Assembly: GCF_020165195.1 (NCBI RefSeq)
Contig: NZ_JAIUHR010000021.1
Span: 46,811 to 110,810 of the forward strand
Reading direction: 5' to 3'
DNA length: 64,000 bases
Source of the DNA: Mesorhizobium sp. CA14
GTDB lineage: Bacteria; Pseudomonadota; Alphaproteobacteria; Rhizobiales; Rhizobiaceae
Position 1 is the stretch's first letter; the number at the start of each line of letters is the position of its first letter. The notes beneath the pieces were generated by a model. The model was not told the origin of the DNA and made no database searches. It saw nothing but the letters and a program-made list of their open reading frames with translations. This document shows, piece after piece, positions 1 through 9,500 of this stretch. Position numbers and translations under genes: made by a program.

Positions 1-1
1 A

Positions 2-724
2 GTCGGCGTCTCGCCGGTAGCGGCCGCTTTCGCCGAGCGGCTGCCGAGGCGGACCATGCTGGTGGCGCTCGATCTTGTGCGCGCCGGCGTCGCGGTGTTC
101 CTGCCCTTCGTCACCGAGATCTGGCAGGTCTACGTCCTGATCTTCATACTGCAGTCGGCCTCAGCCGGCTTCACGCCGACCTTCCAGGCCACAATCCCCG
201 ACGTTCTGCCGGACGAGAAGGATTACACGAACGCGCTTTCCCTCTCACGCCTGGCATATGATCTCGAAAGCGTTGCCAGTCCGATGCTGGCTGCGGCCCT
301 GCTTTCGGTGATCAGCTTCCATAGCCTTTTCGCGGGCACGGTCATCGGCTTCCTGGCTTCCGCCGCGCTGGTGGTTTCGGTCGTGCTGCCGAGCCCGAAA
401 CCGTCGCAGCCGCGCGGCATCTACGATCGCACGACACGTGGTTTGCGCATCTATCTTGCGACGCCGCGCCTGCGAGGTTTGCTTGCCCTCAACCTCGCGG
501 TGGGCGCGGCCGGCGCCATGGTGATCGTCAATACCGTCGTGCTGGTGCAGGGTCAGTTTGGTCTCTCGCAGCGCCAGACTGCGCTCGCGCTTGCTGCCTT
601 TGGCGGCGGGTCCATGATCGCCGCAATTAGCCTCCCGCGACTGCTCGACAAAATTCCGGACCGCACGGCGATGCTGACAGGCGCGGCTATTCTGGGGCAG
701 CTTTCGCCTCAAGCGATCCGATAG
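2..724 (+). CDS. MFS transporter, truncated, 5' end outside window
   Basis: The frame is open from the first bases and ends at a TAG at 722-724. The visible product is about 240 residues with at least five hydrophobic segments, for example VYVLIFILQSASAG, LFAGTVIGFLASAALVV and LLALNLAVGAAGAMVIV, plus a basic inter-helix loop, as in major facilitator superfamily exporters. MFS proteins usually have 12 helices and about 400 residues. This one stops after the helix that follows LAAFGGGSMIAA and ends in a non-membrane tail (GQLSPQAIR). The C-terminal third is therefore missing and the gene is probably non-functional. A methyltransferase frame that also lacks its beginning starts at the same point. 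The substrate cannot be predicted. Confidence 0.7.
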   Translation, partial: VGVSPVAAAFAERLPRRTMLVALDLVRAGVAVFLPFVTEIWQVYVLIFILQSASAGFTPTFQATIPDVLPDEKDYTNALSLSRLAYDLESVASPMLAAALLSVISFHSLFAGTVIGFLASAALVVSVVLPSPKPSQPRGIYDRTTRGLRIYLATPRLRGLLALNLAVGAAGAMVIVNTVVLVQGQFGLSQRQTALALAAFGGGSMIAAISLPRLLDKIPDRTAMLTGAAILGQLSPQAIR

Positions 725-800
725 TGGGGCGCATGGCGCCAGCGAGAGAAACATCGGCATCGTCCTACATCGGGCGGCGGGCTATGACCTGCTGGCGCGC

Positions 801-1367
801 GTGCTGACATTCGGCCGCGAGGGCCCGTTTCGCGACCGTATGCCGAGGCTTGCCGATCTTCAGCCCGGCGAGGCGATGCTCGACGTAGCCTGCGGCACGG
901 GCACGCTGGCCATCGCAGCAAAGCGGCTGGTCGGTCCGGCCGGCAGCGTCGCTGGCGTGGACGCGTCTGCCAAAATGATCGACCGGGCGCGCTCCAAAGC
1001 CGTTCGCGCCGGCCTGGAAATCGACTTCGTCAATGCGACCGCCCAGGAAATTCCCTTCCCGAACGAACATTTCGACTTCGTCGTCGGCACGCTGATGTTG
1101 CATCACCTGTCGAAGCCCGCTCGCTCGATCTTCTTCCGAGAGGCACGGCGTGTGTTAAAGCCTGGTGCTCGGCTGCTGCTAATCGATTTCGGCAGGCCGG
1201 CGCGCCAATCCCGGCTGCCACGGCTGCACCGGCACGGACACGTCGACATGGATGCGGTAGGGGTGCTTCTGACCGAAGCCGGATTCAAGATCGCCGAGAG
1301 CGGCGCCATCGGAACCATGAACCTGAATTTTGTACGCGCCACGGCCAGTGAAAGCCGGCCAGCCTGA
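801..1367 (+). CDS. Class I SAM-dependent methyltransferase, N-terminus probably lost
   Basis: A small-molecule methyltransferase of the Methyltransf_11/25 type. Motif I is DVACGTG (residues 28-34 from the GTG at 801). The acidic residue closing strand 2 is in AGVDAS, the post-motif region is FDFVVGTLMLHHL, and a late VLKPGARLLLIDFG strand is present. The C-terminus looks complete. Family-like sequence (VLHRAAGYDLLAR) continues upstream of the GTG in the same frame, back to about 723, with no ATG, GTG or TTG between. The native start therefore seems to be gone. This fits a deletion that joined the gene to the truncated MFS frame, which ends at 724 in another register. The substrate is unknown. 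Confidence 0.7.
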   Translation: MLTFGREGPFRDRMPRLADLQPGEAMLDVACGTGTLAIAAKRLVGPAGSVAGVDASAKMIDRARSKAVRAGLEIDFVNATAQEIPFPNEHFDFVVGTLMLHHLSKPARSIFFREARRVLKPGARLLLIDFGRPARQSRLPRLHRHGHVDMDAVGVLLTEAGFKIAESGAIGTMNLNFVRATASESRPA

Positions 1368-1763
1368 GGAGAGCGGACGGTGGCACGGCTGGGCCGCATC
1401 GGCGGATTGCCCACCGCCGTTTTTCAGCGCATTTCTACCAGGGCCGATGCGATCGTCCCCCTGCGGCGCGTGAACTCGAAGGGTTGCAGCATCTCAAACT
1501 TGGCACAGCGATGCCATGACGTTCGACTTGCGATACTTAGGGTTCAAGGCCCATTTTTCCCTGTTCTAACAACCAGTCTAAGAACTTCTTCCAAGGTGGT
1601 TGTCACATAGATGCCGTTAGTCGTCCCTGCAGGCACCTGCTGACGATCTGGTGTCCGGCAGACGTTCACAGACAGTTAGTAGGTCTCGATTACCTTGCAC
1701 CGGACTTTAGTTCGTTCTCGACCAGCTTTATTTATTCAGCAGGTCGAACCGGAGGAACTCTGT
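1368..1763. other. Intergenic region before the GGDEF-EAL gene
   Basis: No convincing gene is seen here. There is a short perfect inverted repeat, GCAGG-CA-CCTGC, at 1629-1640. A good Shine-Dalgarno sequence (GGAGG, 1751-1755) lies at the 3' edge, eight bases before the TTG at 1764. The region presumably carries the promoter of the following gene, but no clear -35/-10 pair can be assigned by eye. Confidence 0.4.
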
Positions 1764-4478
1764 TTGGCCACGAAATCATCCAAGCGCACCGCCAAGGCTT
1801 CAGACCAGTCCGGGCTGGTCACACTGTCGAAGTTAGCCATCGCCTCCTACGAGAACCTGGAGAACGAGCTTCGCGCCACGAACGCGACGCTCGAAGCACA
1901 GTCACGACGCTTCGAGACGGTGATCGAAAGCATCTCGCAAGGCATCTGCTTTTTCGACGCCGATGAACGACTAATCCTGTGGAATCGCCGCTACGCGGAA
2001 ATCTATCGCATCCCGCCCGAGAAACTGCATACGGGTGTGATGCTCAGCGAAATCGTCGAACTGAGGCTCGCCGCTGAAACGTCGCCGATGACCGACGAGG
2101 CCTATCTGGCGTTCGCTCGCTCGATCAATGTGAGCGGCGGTTCGAGAACCTGGACCGCCGAACTCAAGGACGGCCGCACGATACAGGTGTGCCATCAGCC
2201 GATGCCCGACGGCGGCTGGGTGGCGACGCACGAGGACATCACTGAACTCGCCGCCAGCCGACTGATCGCCAACGAACGCGTTTCGCTGCAGGCGCTGATC
2301 GACTGGGTTCCTGACTATCTGTGGGTTAAGGATACCGAAAGCCGCTTCGTCGTGGCTAACCGGGCACTTGCCGCCGACAGCGGCCGGCAAACAGGCGAAA
2401 TGATTGGCCTGACCGATTTCGACCTGCATGCGCCTGAACTCGCCCGGCAGTTTCGCGCCTGCGAGCAGGACCTTTTGCGCAGCGGCGAGCCGATGGTTGA
2501 CGAGGAAGAATTTATTGTCGATGCCCTGGGCACCGGCAAGTGGTTGTCGTCCACCAAGGTGCCGTTGCGCAACGCTCAGAACGAGATCTTCGGCCTAGTC
2601 GGCATTGCCCGCGACATCACCCAGCGCAAACAGGCGGATGACCTGCGAAACGGTCAGGCGCAGATCCTGGAAATGATTGCAGCAAGTGCTCCACTAGAGG
2701 ATGTGCTCGATCGGCTCATGCGCCTCATAGAGTCCCAGTTGAATGGGATATTCGGCTCCGTGCTTTTGCTCGACAAGGATGGCAGCCACTTGCGGCATGG
2801 CGCGGCACCTAGCTTGGCAAAGGACTACACAAACGCCATCGACGGCGTCCAGATTGGGCCTCAGGTCGGGTCCTGCGGCACCGCCGCCTTTCGCCGCGAG
2901 CCGGTTGTCGTGACCGACGTGATGAGTGATCCGCTCTGGGAGGATTATCGGGGCATTGTGGAGCCGTATGGCTACCGCTCGTGCTGGTCGACGCCGATCT
3001 TGGCGCATACCGGTGCGGTGCTGGGCGTCTTTGCTATGTATTCGAAGACGGTGCGCGAGCCGGTCGAGGCCGAGATCAGCCTCATCAACTTCACCACCCG
3101 TATCGCCGGCATTGCCATCGAGCGCAAGCTTGCCGAAGACCGCATCCATTTCATGGCCAACCACGACACGCTGACCGGGCTCCCCAATCGCGCCTTGCTT
3201 GCGGACCGGCTTTCGCAGGCGATCCTTTATGCGCAGCGCTATCACCGCTGGGTGAGCGTGGTGTTCATCGATGTCGACAACTTCAAGCTCGTCAATGACA
3301 CGCTCGGGCATAATGCCGGAGACGTTCTGCTGAAGACCATTGCCGGCCGGATGGTCGAATGCGTGCGCGCGACCGATACCGTCGTGCGGCTCGGCGGCGA
3401 TGAATTCGTCGTCGTGCTTTTTGACCAGCTACCGGACGCCGACCTTGTCGCCGCGACCGTGCAGAAGATCCGTGCGGCGATCGCGGAGCCGGTTCAATTG
3501 GGCGAGCATCGTCTCAGGATGACGGCCAGCATGGGCGTGGCGAACTACCCCGCGGACGGGGCTGATGCCGACGCTCTGCTGGCCAATGCCGATGTAGCCA
3601 TGTACCGCGCTAAAGAACTTGGCCGCGACAATTTCCAGATCTACGCGCCCGAATTCAACGCCAGCAGTCACGAAAAACTCCTGCTTCAGGAGGAACTGCG
3701 TAATGCACTGGCGCGCGCCGAATTCACGCTTCTTTACCAGCCGCAGGTCGATCTTCGGTCGGGCCATGTCTTCGCGGTCGAGGCTCTGATCCGCTGGCAG
3801 CATCCCACGCTGGGCCTGATCTCGCCGATGAAGTTCATCCCGATGGCCGAGGAGACGGGCCTGATCGTCCCGATCGGCGACTGGGTGTTGCACGAAGCCT
3901 GCCGGCAGAACAAGGCCTGGCAGGATAGCGGGCTGCCGCCAATGATGGTTTGCGTCAACGTCTCGGCAAGGCAGTTCAAGGAACCCAACTTGATCAGCCG
4001 GGTCGTCAACGCGCTCAAAGACAGCGGCCTTGAGCCGCGATATCTCGAGCTCGAAGTGACCGAAAGCCTGATCATGCAGAATGTCGAGATGGCAGTTGCG
4101 ACGATGAACGAACTGCAAAACCTCGGCGTGCGGATCTCAATCGACGATTTCGGAACGGGTTATTCGAGCTTAAGCGCTCTCAAGACCTTTCCGGTGGCAA
4201 GGTTGAAAATCGACAAGTCGTTCATCAACGACCTGGCCACCGACAAGGACGACCAGGCCGTCGCCAGCGCCGTGATTTCACTCGGGCAAAAACTCAATCT
4301 GAGGGTGATTGCCGAGGGGGTCGAAACGGACGAGCAGATAGCGTTCCTGCGCAAGAACAACTGCGACGAGATGCAAGGGTATCATTTCAGCAAGCCGGTC
4401 TCCGCTCAGGACATCATGACATTGCTCAGTAGGAACCGAGGCGATCCCACTTCACCGGAACTGGATAGCCACTGCTAG
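1764..4478 (+). CDS. PAS-PAS-GAF-GGDEF-EAL cyclic-di-GMP turnover protein
   Basis: A predicted bifunctional diguanylate cyclase/phosphodiesterase of 904 residues with no transmembrane segment, so probably cytosolic. Order: short coiled region, PAS (about 50-165), second PAS (172-290), GAF (302-457), GGDEF (462-620), EAL (640-885). The GGDEF signature is exact (544-548) and is preceded by the product-inhibition I-site pattern RATD. The EAL signature is at 673-675. The other phosphodiesterase motifs (NVSARQF, ELEVTES, DDFGTGYS, KIDKSFI, AEGVET, QGYHFSKP) are all intact, so both activities are plausible, with PAS/GAF inputs setting the balance. I chose TTG at 1764 because GGAGG lies 8 nt upstream; an in-frame TTG at 1695 would add 23 residues but has no clear ribosome-binding site. 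No partner gene is adjacent, so the sensed signal is unknown. Confidence 0.92.
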   Translation: MATKSSKRTAKASDQSGLVTLSKLAIASYENLENELRATNATLEAQSRRFETVIESISQGICFFDADERLILWNRRYAEIYRIPPEKLHTGVMLSEIVELRLAAETSPMTDEAYLAFARSINVSGGSRTWTAELKDGRTIQVCHQPMPDGGWVATHEDITELAASRLIANERVSLQALIDWVPDYLWVKDTESRFVVANRALAADSGRQTGEMIGLTDFDLHAPELARQFRACEQDLLRSGEPMVDEEEFIVDALGTGKWLSSTKVPLRNAQNEIFGLVGIARDITQRKQADDLRNGQAQILEMIAASAPLEDVLDRLMRLIESQLNGIFGSVLLLDKDGSHLRHGAAPSLAKDYTNAIDGVQIGPQVGSCGTAAFRREPVVVTDVMSDPLWEDYRGIVEPYGYRSCWSTPILAHTGAVLGVFAMYSKTVREPVEAEISLINFTTRIAGIAIERKLAEDRIHFMANHDTLTGLPNRALLADRLSQAILYAQRYHRWVSVVFIDVDNFKLVNDTLGHNAGDVLLKTIAGRMVECVRATDTVVRLGGDEFVVVLFDQLPDADLVAATVQKIRAAIAEPVQLGEHRLRMTASMGVANYPADGADADALLANADVAMYRAKELGRDNFQIYAPEFNASSHEKLLLQEELRNALARAEFTLLYQPQVDLRSGHVFAVEALIRWQHPTLGLISPMKFIPMAEETGLIVPIGDWVLHEACRQNKAWQDSGLPPMMVCVNVSARQFKEPNLISRVVNALKDSGLEPRYLELEVTESLIMQNVEMAVATMNELQNLGVRISIDDFGTGYSSLSALKTFPVARLKIDKSFINDLATDKDDQAVASAVISLGQKLNLRVIAEGVETDEQIAFLRKNNCDEMQGYHFSKPVSAQDIMTLLSRNRGDPTSPELDSHC

Positions 4479-4744
4479 AAGCGTATGCTGCGGCGTGTTG
4501 GTTTGCGGCATAGGTCGTCGCGGTCTTTGGCCTATGGACCGCGGAGCCTCCATGGAAAGATGTCCGCAGCCAGCGATTCTGAGGAAACACGCCGGAAGTT
4601 GCGCGGAGGAGTGAGGTAGGGTGCGTCCGCCGGTTTCAAGGACGTCGTCGTGCGCCTGAAACAGAAAGCGAAGTGAATCCCCATCCGCACTGGTCAGCGT
4701 TGGGACATCCAGCCAGCCTCAACGCCTGGTTCGGCGCCTACCAA

Positions 4745-5050
4745 CTACTGGGCGCCGGGCGTCCATTCGGGCAGCGGCGCCAGGCTGCGGTTGAACTGCT
4801 TCCACCACATGGTCTCATCAATCTGGCAGCAGGCGCGAAGCATGGCGTGCGCCTTCTCGAAAGCCTGGGTAGCGAGATCGTCGAATGTCAGCTGCGCGTC
4901 GTATGGCACCGACACCACCAGTTCCTGACCGGTCTGTGTGCCGCCTTCATCGACCTGAAGATAAAGCCAGACGACGAAATGTGCGCCTTGGCCACTCGCG
5001 TCCGCATTGCCGATCTTGATGCGGTCGATGCCTGCTGCGGTGACTTTCAT
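4745..5050 (-). CDS. Conserved-looking hypothetical protein, 101 aa
   Basis: I do not recognise the family. The minus-strand product starts MKVTAAGIDRIKIGNADASG and is soluble, with an alternating beta pattern (HFVVWLYLQVDE, ELVVSVPYDAQL), a helix (LATQAFEKAHAMLRACC) and a Trp-rich tail. The start at 5050 is preferred over an in-frame ATG 15 nt upstream because an AAGAGG ribosome-binding sequence lies 7 nt before it. Balanced amino-acid composition and this binding site favour it over the plus-strand frame that overlaps it. It stands alone between the GGDEF-EAL gene and an AraC fragment, so context gives no function. Confidence 0.5.
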   Translation of the reverse strand: MKVTAAGIDRIKIGNADASGQGAHFVVWLYLQVDEGGTQTGQELVVSVPYDAQLTFDDLATQAFEKAHAMLRACCQIDETMWWKQFNRSLAPLPEWTPGAQ

Positions 5051-5245
5051 GCAGCGCCTCTTCATTCGGATTCGCGATGAACCCCCACAAGTCCGTTGCG
5101 ATCAGGAAGGTTCCGTAACCATTGTCGTTATGGTGAAGAGCTGGTTAGGCCCCTTCGACCTTTCTTATGGACTTCACATGGATTGGTGAAAATCAGGGAT
5201 TGGTGAAAAATCAGACCAACTGATTGCATCTGGGACATCCTTTGA

Positions 5246-5812
5246 TTGCATTGGTCTGGCCGGCATCCAAACACGGGGCGGACGGCGTCTGGTGATTTTC
5301 GGCAGATCGAAATCCACCTCGGATCACGATTTTCTTGTCGAAGGAACCAATTGCACCCGCTGTGGTTGCTCAATCGCGGGTTGGGCATTGGAGGCGACTT
5401 GCGGCGCGACGACGACCTTCAGGAAACCCGGTCCGGGTTCCAGGCTGCCTGGCAGAACGTTCAAGGTGGGCTCTCAGCTCGCTGCGTGCGAAACCTGCGG
5501 TCCTTCTTGACGGAGAACTTTTCCCGCAAGCTCTCGGTAGCCGAGATGGCGGCGGTGTGCGGGCTCTCAACCTCTCACTTTGCACGCGCCTTCTCCAGAA
5601 CGTTCGGGAAGTCACCCCATCAATACGTCCTCGACCTGAGGCTGGATCATGCCGAGAAACTGCTGAGCGACGGACGGCTGTCGATCGCCGATGTCGCACA
5701 TCAGTGCGGCTTTGCCAGCCAAAGCCACCTCACCACGATGATGAAGAAGCATCGGGAAATGACCCCGATGCAGGCGCAAGCGGGAGCGTCTACTTTCAGG
5801 TCCCTAGCGTAG
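5246..5812 (+). CDS. AraC-family transcriptional regulator, N-terminus degraded or uncertain
   Basis: The C-terminal ~105 residues form a clear AraC/XylS DNA-binding domain with two helix-turn-helix units: KLSVAEMAAVCGLSTSHFAR (first HTH, about 95-114) and LSIADVAHQCGFASQSHLTT (second, about 145-164), with the linking FGKSPHQYVLDLRLDHAEKLL. The first 75 residues from the weak TTG at 5246 do not resemble a ligand-binding domain and read like out-of-frame sequence. The gene may be a short AraC protein with a later start, or a remnant whose sensor domain has been lost. A target gene cannot be named; the following gene is the giant autotransporter. Confidence 0.6.
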   Translation: MHWSGRHPNTGRTASGDFRQIEIHLGSRFSCRRNQLHPLWLLNRGLGIGGDLRRDDDLQETRSGFQAAWQNVQGGLSARCVRNLRSFLTENFSRKLSVAEMAAVCGLSTSHFARAFSRTFGKSPHQYVLDLRLDHAEKLLSDGRLSIADVAHQCGFASQSHLTTMMKKHREMTPMQAQAGASTFRSLA

Positions 5813-6517
5813 AGCGGACCTAGGCATATCGCCGGCTAAGTTACTGCTGACTTATTAAAGCGATATCTAAAATAACAAGGCGTTAACCGCTGCCAAGTCT
5901 TGTCGACTTTTTCGAATAACACAGCAGATTCTTGAAATACTTAAGTCTTCGAATCATGTCTGGTTGAGATCATTTGAAACCATGCCGGGTTTCATACGGC
6001 TGATGCATGGGCAGGCGACCATCGCCAAGTGCTTGCGTGTGCCGGCGGGTGCCGAGGAGGACGGGGACATGCCGAGCTTTGCCCGAAATTGCGGGTTGCA
6101 GCACGCGTCTGTCACCGTAGATTTCCAAGGAGCTGCAGACATATTCGATGCACGGGCGCCGTCCGTTCGGGCGGCTGCTTGCGATCTCAATCATTGACGC
6201 GATGCTGCGGTGTTCCGCAAATCTCTGGATTAGCAAGGTTGTCCCAAGGGCGCCGGGTTTCCGGCAGATGCCTTCGGGGGCAGCGGGGCTCACCCGACGC
6301 CAAAACCGAGCAATTTTCTCAGGCGCCGGTTACTTGGAGCAACATCGCGCGTTGCGCTTTTCAGGGCAGGCTTTGCCGGATGGCGATTTCCGCCTGATGC
6401 CCGCGGTTGCACCCGCGGCAGCCGGCTTCGATCCGAATTTCCAATTGCAATCGCATGCGTGCGCCAGATCGCGACCGGTGGTCGCGAGACTCGCCAGGGT
6501 TGGCGCCGGGGGGAAGA
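5813..6517. other. Long non-coding stretch upstream of the autotransporter
   Basis: About 700 bases without a convincing gene. The first ~150 bases (5820-5960) are clearly more AT-rich than the surroundings, as expected of a promoter region for the autotransporter. Small overlapping open frames on both strands between 5950 and 6540 have composition typical of chance frames. No clear hairpin or operator was recognised. Confidence 0.4.
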
Positions 6518-9500
6518 ATGAGCCGAGTCCAGGACCGTTCAGCTGAGACCCTGGAGCGCGGGAAGCGCTCGTCCGCAAACGGGTCCCTCGCCAACATGTC
6601 CGGCTCGCACCTGCTGCGCGGCGGCCGCATGACCAAGTGGAAGGGGCAAGCGGCGAGCTATGCGCCGAATCTTGCCCACTCGGTCGCTTCTGCCCCTCGT
6701 CCGCACAGCGCCGCCGTCCTACTCGCGCTCCTCGTGGGCCTTGCGGCCAACCCGACGGCCGCCGCGGATCTCTACTGGGATGCCGATGGTTCGGGGGTCC
6801 AGCTCGGCGGCACCGGAACCTGGAACACCGCGGCGCCGGCGCTCTGGAACACAACCGGCAATGCCACGGCCGGCCCCTTCGTGATCTGGAGCAACGCAAC
6901 GCCGGACAACGCCCTCTTTGCCGGCACGGCGGGGACGGTCACGCTCGGTGCGCCGATAACGGCTGGCAGCCTTACATTCAACGTCAGCGGCTATACCATT
7001 GCAGGCGGTACGCTGACGCTCGGCGGCGCGACGTCAACAATCACGGCAACGGGCAACGCCACCATAAGCTCCATCATCGCCGGGTCGGCGGGGCTGAACA
7101 AGGCGGGTGGCGGCACTTTGAGCCTGACTGGCGTGAACACGTTCACGGGCGACATCACAGTCAGCGCGGGCGGATTTGCCATCAATGCCGATGCAGCGCT
7201 CGGCGCGGCCGCCAATGGGATATCTGCGGCAGCGGGCACCTCCCTGACCTTCAATGGCAGTCTCAACGCAAGCCGCGTCGTCACGCTCGGGGCCGGCGGT
7301 CAAGTGACGGTGGCAGGGGCAGGTGCAGCGGCGGCTCGTTATACCGGCAGCGGCGGGATCGTTGCAGCAACGCTGACGAATGCCACCAATGACTACACCG
7401 GCCCCACGACGCTGAGGAGCAGCAGTAGCGTCTCCTTTTCTTCGATTGGCAATCTTGGCCAAGCGAGCGCATTGGGCGCACCCACGACCGCAGCGAATGG
7501 AACCGTGCTCATCATGACCGGCTCGGGCGGTGACCAGTACGGGGACAGCGCCAGCTATACGGGCGCTGCGGCCAGCACCAACCGCAACTTCGAGCTGCGG
7601 CCCGGTCCGATTAGTGGTGCAACCCTCACCTTCCGCAATTCGGGCACCGGAACGCTGACCATCAACGGCGACATTGCGCTCACCAGCGCCGGCAGCAACA
7701 GCGGCAGTAACGCGGTTAGCTTCTCCGCCGATTCTGCCGATCTCCAACTGCTCGGCGTGATAAGCAGCACCACTGGTCGAGCCGTTAACTTCGGTGGGAC
7801 CAGCAGCGCCAGGACCATCACACTAGGTGACGCCAATACTTTCGCGGGCACGGCGGGAATCGGTGCTGCCACGGTCAAGGTCGGCACGCTGGCAAATGCG
7901 GGCGTAAACAGCTCGCTCGGTTCGGGTGCCTCGATAAGCTTGGGCAACGGCAGCGTTCTCAGTTATACCGGCGGTGCAGTTGGGCTCGACCGGACATGGT
8001 CCGTGTCGGGCACGGGGACGCTCCAGAGCGACGGTACAGGCGCGCTGACCCTCAATGGCGCGACGACGCTCGTCGCCGGCTCCACTTTCACGCTGGGGGG
8101 CAGCTACACCGGAGCCGACAACACGGTCTCCGGCGTGATCTCCGGCTCAGGCGGTCTCGCCAGCACTGGCAACGCAACCTGGGTGCTCACGGGCGCCAAC
8201 ACCCGCACGGGCGCCATCACCGTGAACGGAGGGACGCTGCGCGCGGGCAACGCCTCGGCCTTCGGCACGACGACCGGCATTACGACCAGCGGCGGCACGC
8301 TGGACCTCAATGGGTTCAATATGTCCACCACCTCGCTGGCCGGCACCGGCGGCACGCTGGCGCTGGGCAACGCGAATTTCACCGTTAATCTGGGTACCGG
8401 GGTCAGCAACACCTATGGCGGCAGCATCACCGGCAGCGGCAGCCTGACCAAGCTCGGCGCAGGCACGCTGACGTTGACCGGCGCCAGCACCTATACGGGC
8501 GCAACGACGATCGGTGGCGGCACCCTGGCGCTCGACTTCTCGCCGGCCGGAGGGCCAACCAGCGGCATTATCTCTGCCTCGTCGCCGCTCGTCATGAATG
8601 GCGGAACGTTAACCGTCAAGGGTGCGGCAGGCGAGACGAATCTGCAGAGCTTCGGCGGCCTCACGATCACCACGGGCAACAACACGGTGAGCGCCACCTC
8701 CGGCGCGGGCGGCAGCACCACCGTCGGTCTTGGCGCCATCACCCGCACCGGCGGCCTCGCCAATTTTGTTCTGCCCACCGCAGGCGCCGTCACCACGACC
8801 GGACCCGACCGGGCGCTCGGCGGCTGGGCAACGGTCAACGGCTCGGACTATGCCAAGGTGGTGGGGGGCAACATCGTTGCCTTCACCGCGGCCGACTACG
8901 TCAACCAGGACAATGCCAGCCTATGGCAGACCAACCAGATCCTGAGCGACGCCGGCGGAGCGGCGAACACGCCCTTCTTCAACACGGTCGGCGCCAGCAT
9001 CCAGATCGGCGGGCTGCAATATACCGCGGCCGCAAACTCGACGGTGACCGTGGCGAGCGGCCAGACCCTCGGCATCGATGGCACCATCATCGTCGCGCCT
9101 TCTGTGGGCGCGGCAAACCAGACGATCACCGGCGGTTCGATGACGGGCACGCTGGGCGGCGGCGTGCTGGGCGTCCAGCAGAACGGCACCGGCACGTTCA
9201 CCATCGCCTCGACCATCGTCGACAACACCGGCACCGTCGGCTTCAGCAAGGCCGGCACTGGCAAGGTGGTGCTCTCCGGCAGCAACACCTATACCGGCGC
9301 CACCACCGTGAGCCAGGGCACGCTCTCGATCAATTCGGTCGCCAACGGTGGCACCGCCAGCGCCATTGGCGCCGCGTCGACCGATCCATCGAACCTGGTG
9401 ATCCAGGGCGCCACGCTGGAATATTCCGGCGGCACTTCCTCCACCGATCGTGGCTTCACCGTCGGACGCGCCGGCGCCATCACCTCGAGCACGATCAACG

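Noticed and set aside
4673..5080. Plus-strand open frame overlapping the small hypothetical gene
   Set aside because: Its product lacks any family-like pattern and the opposite-strand frame has a better ribosome-binding site and composition.
5954..6546. Small open frames upstream of the autotransporter
   Set aside because: They overlap one another on both strands and none has a family-like sequence or a good start.
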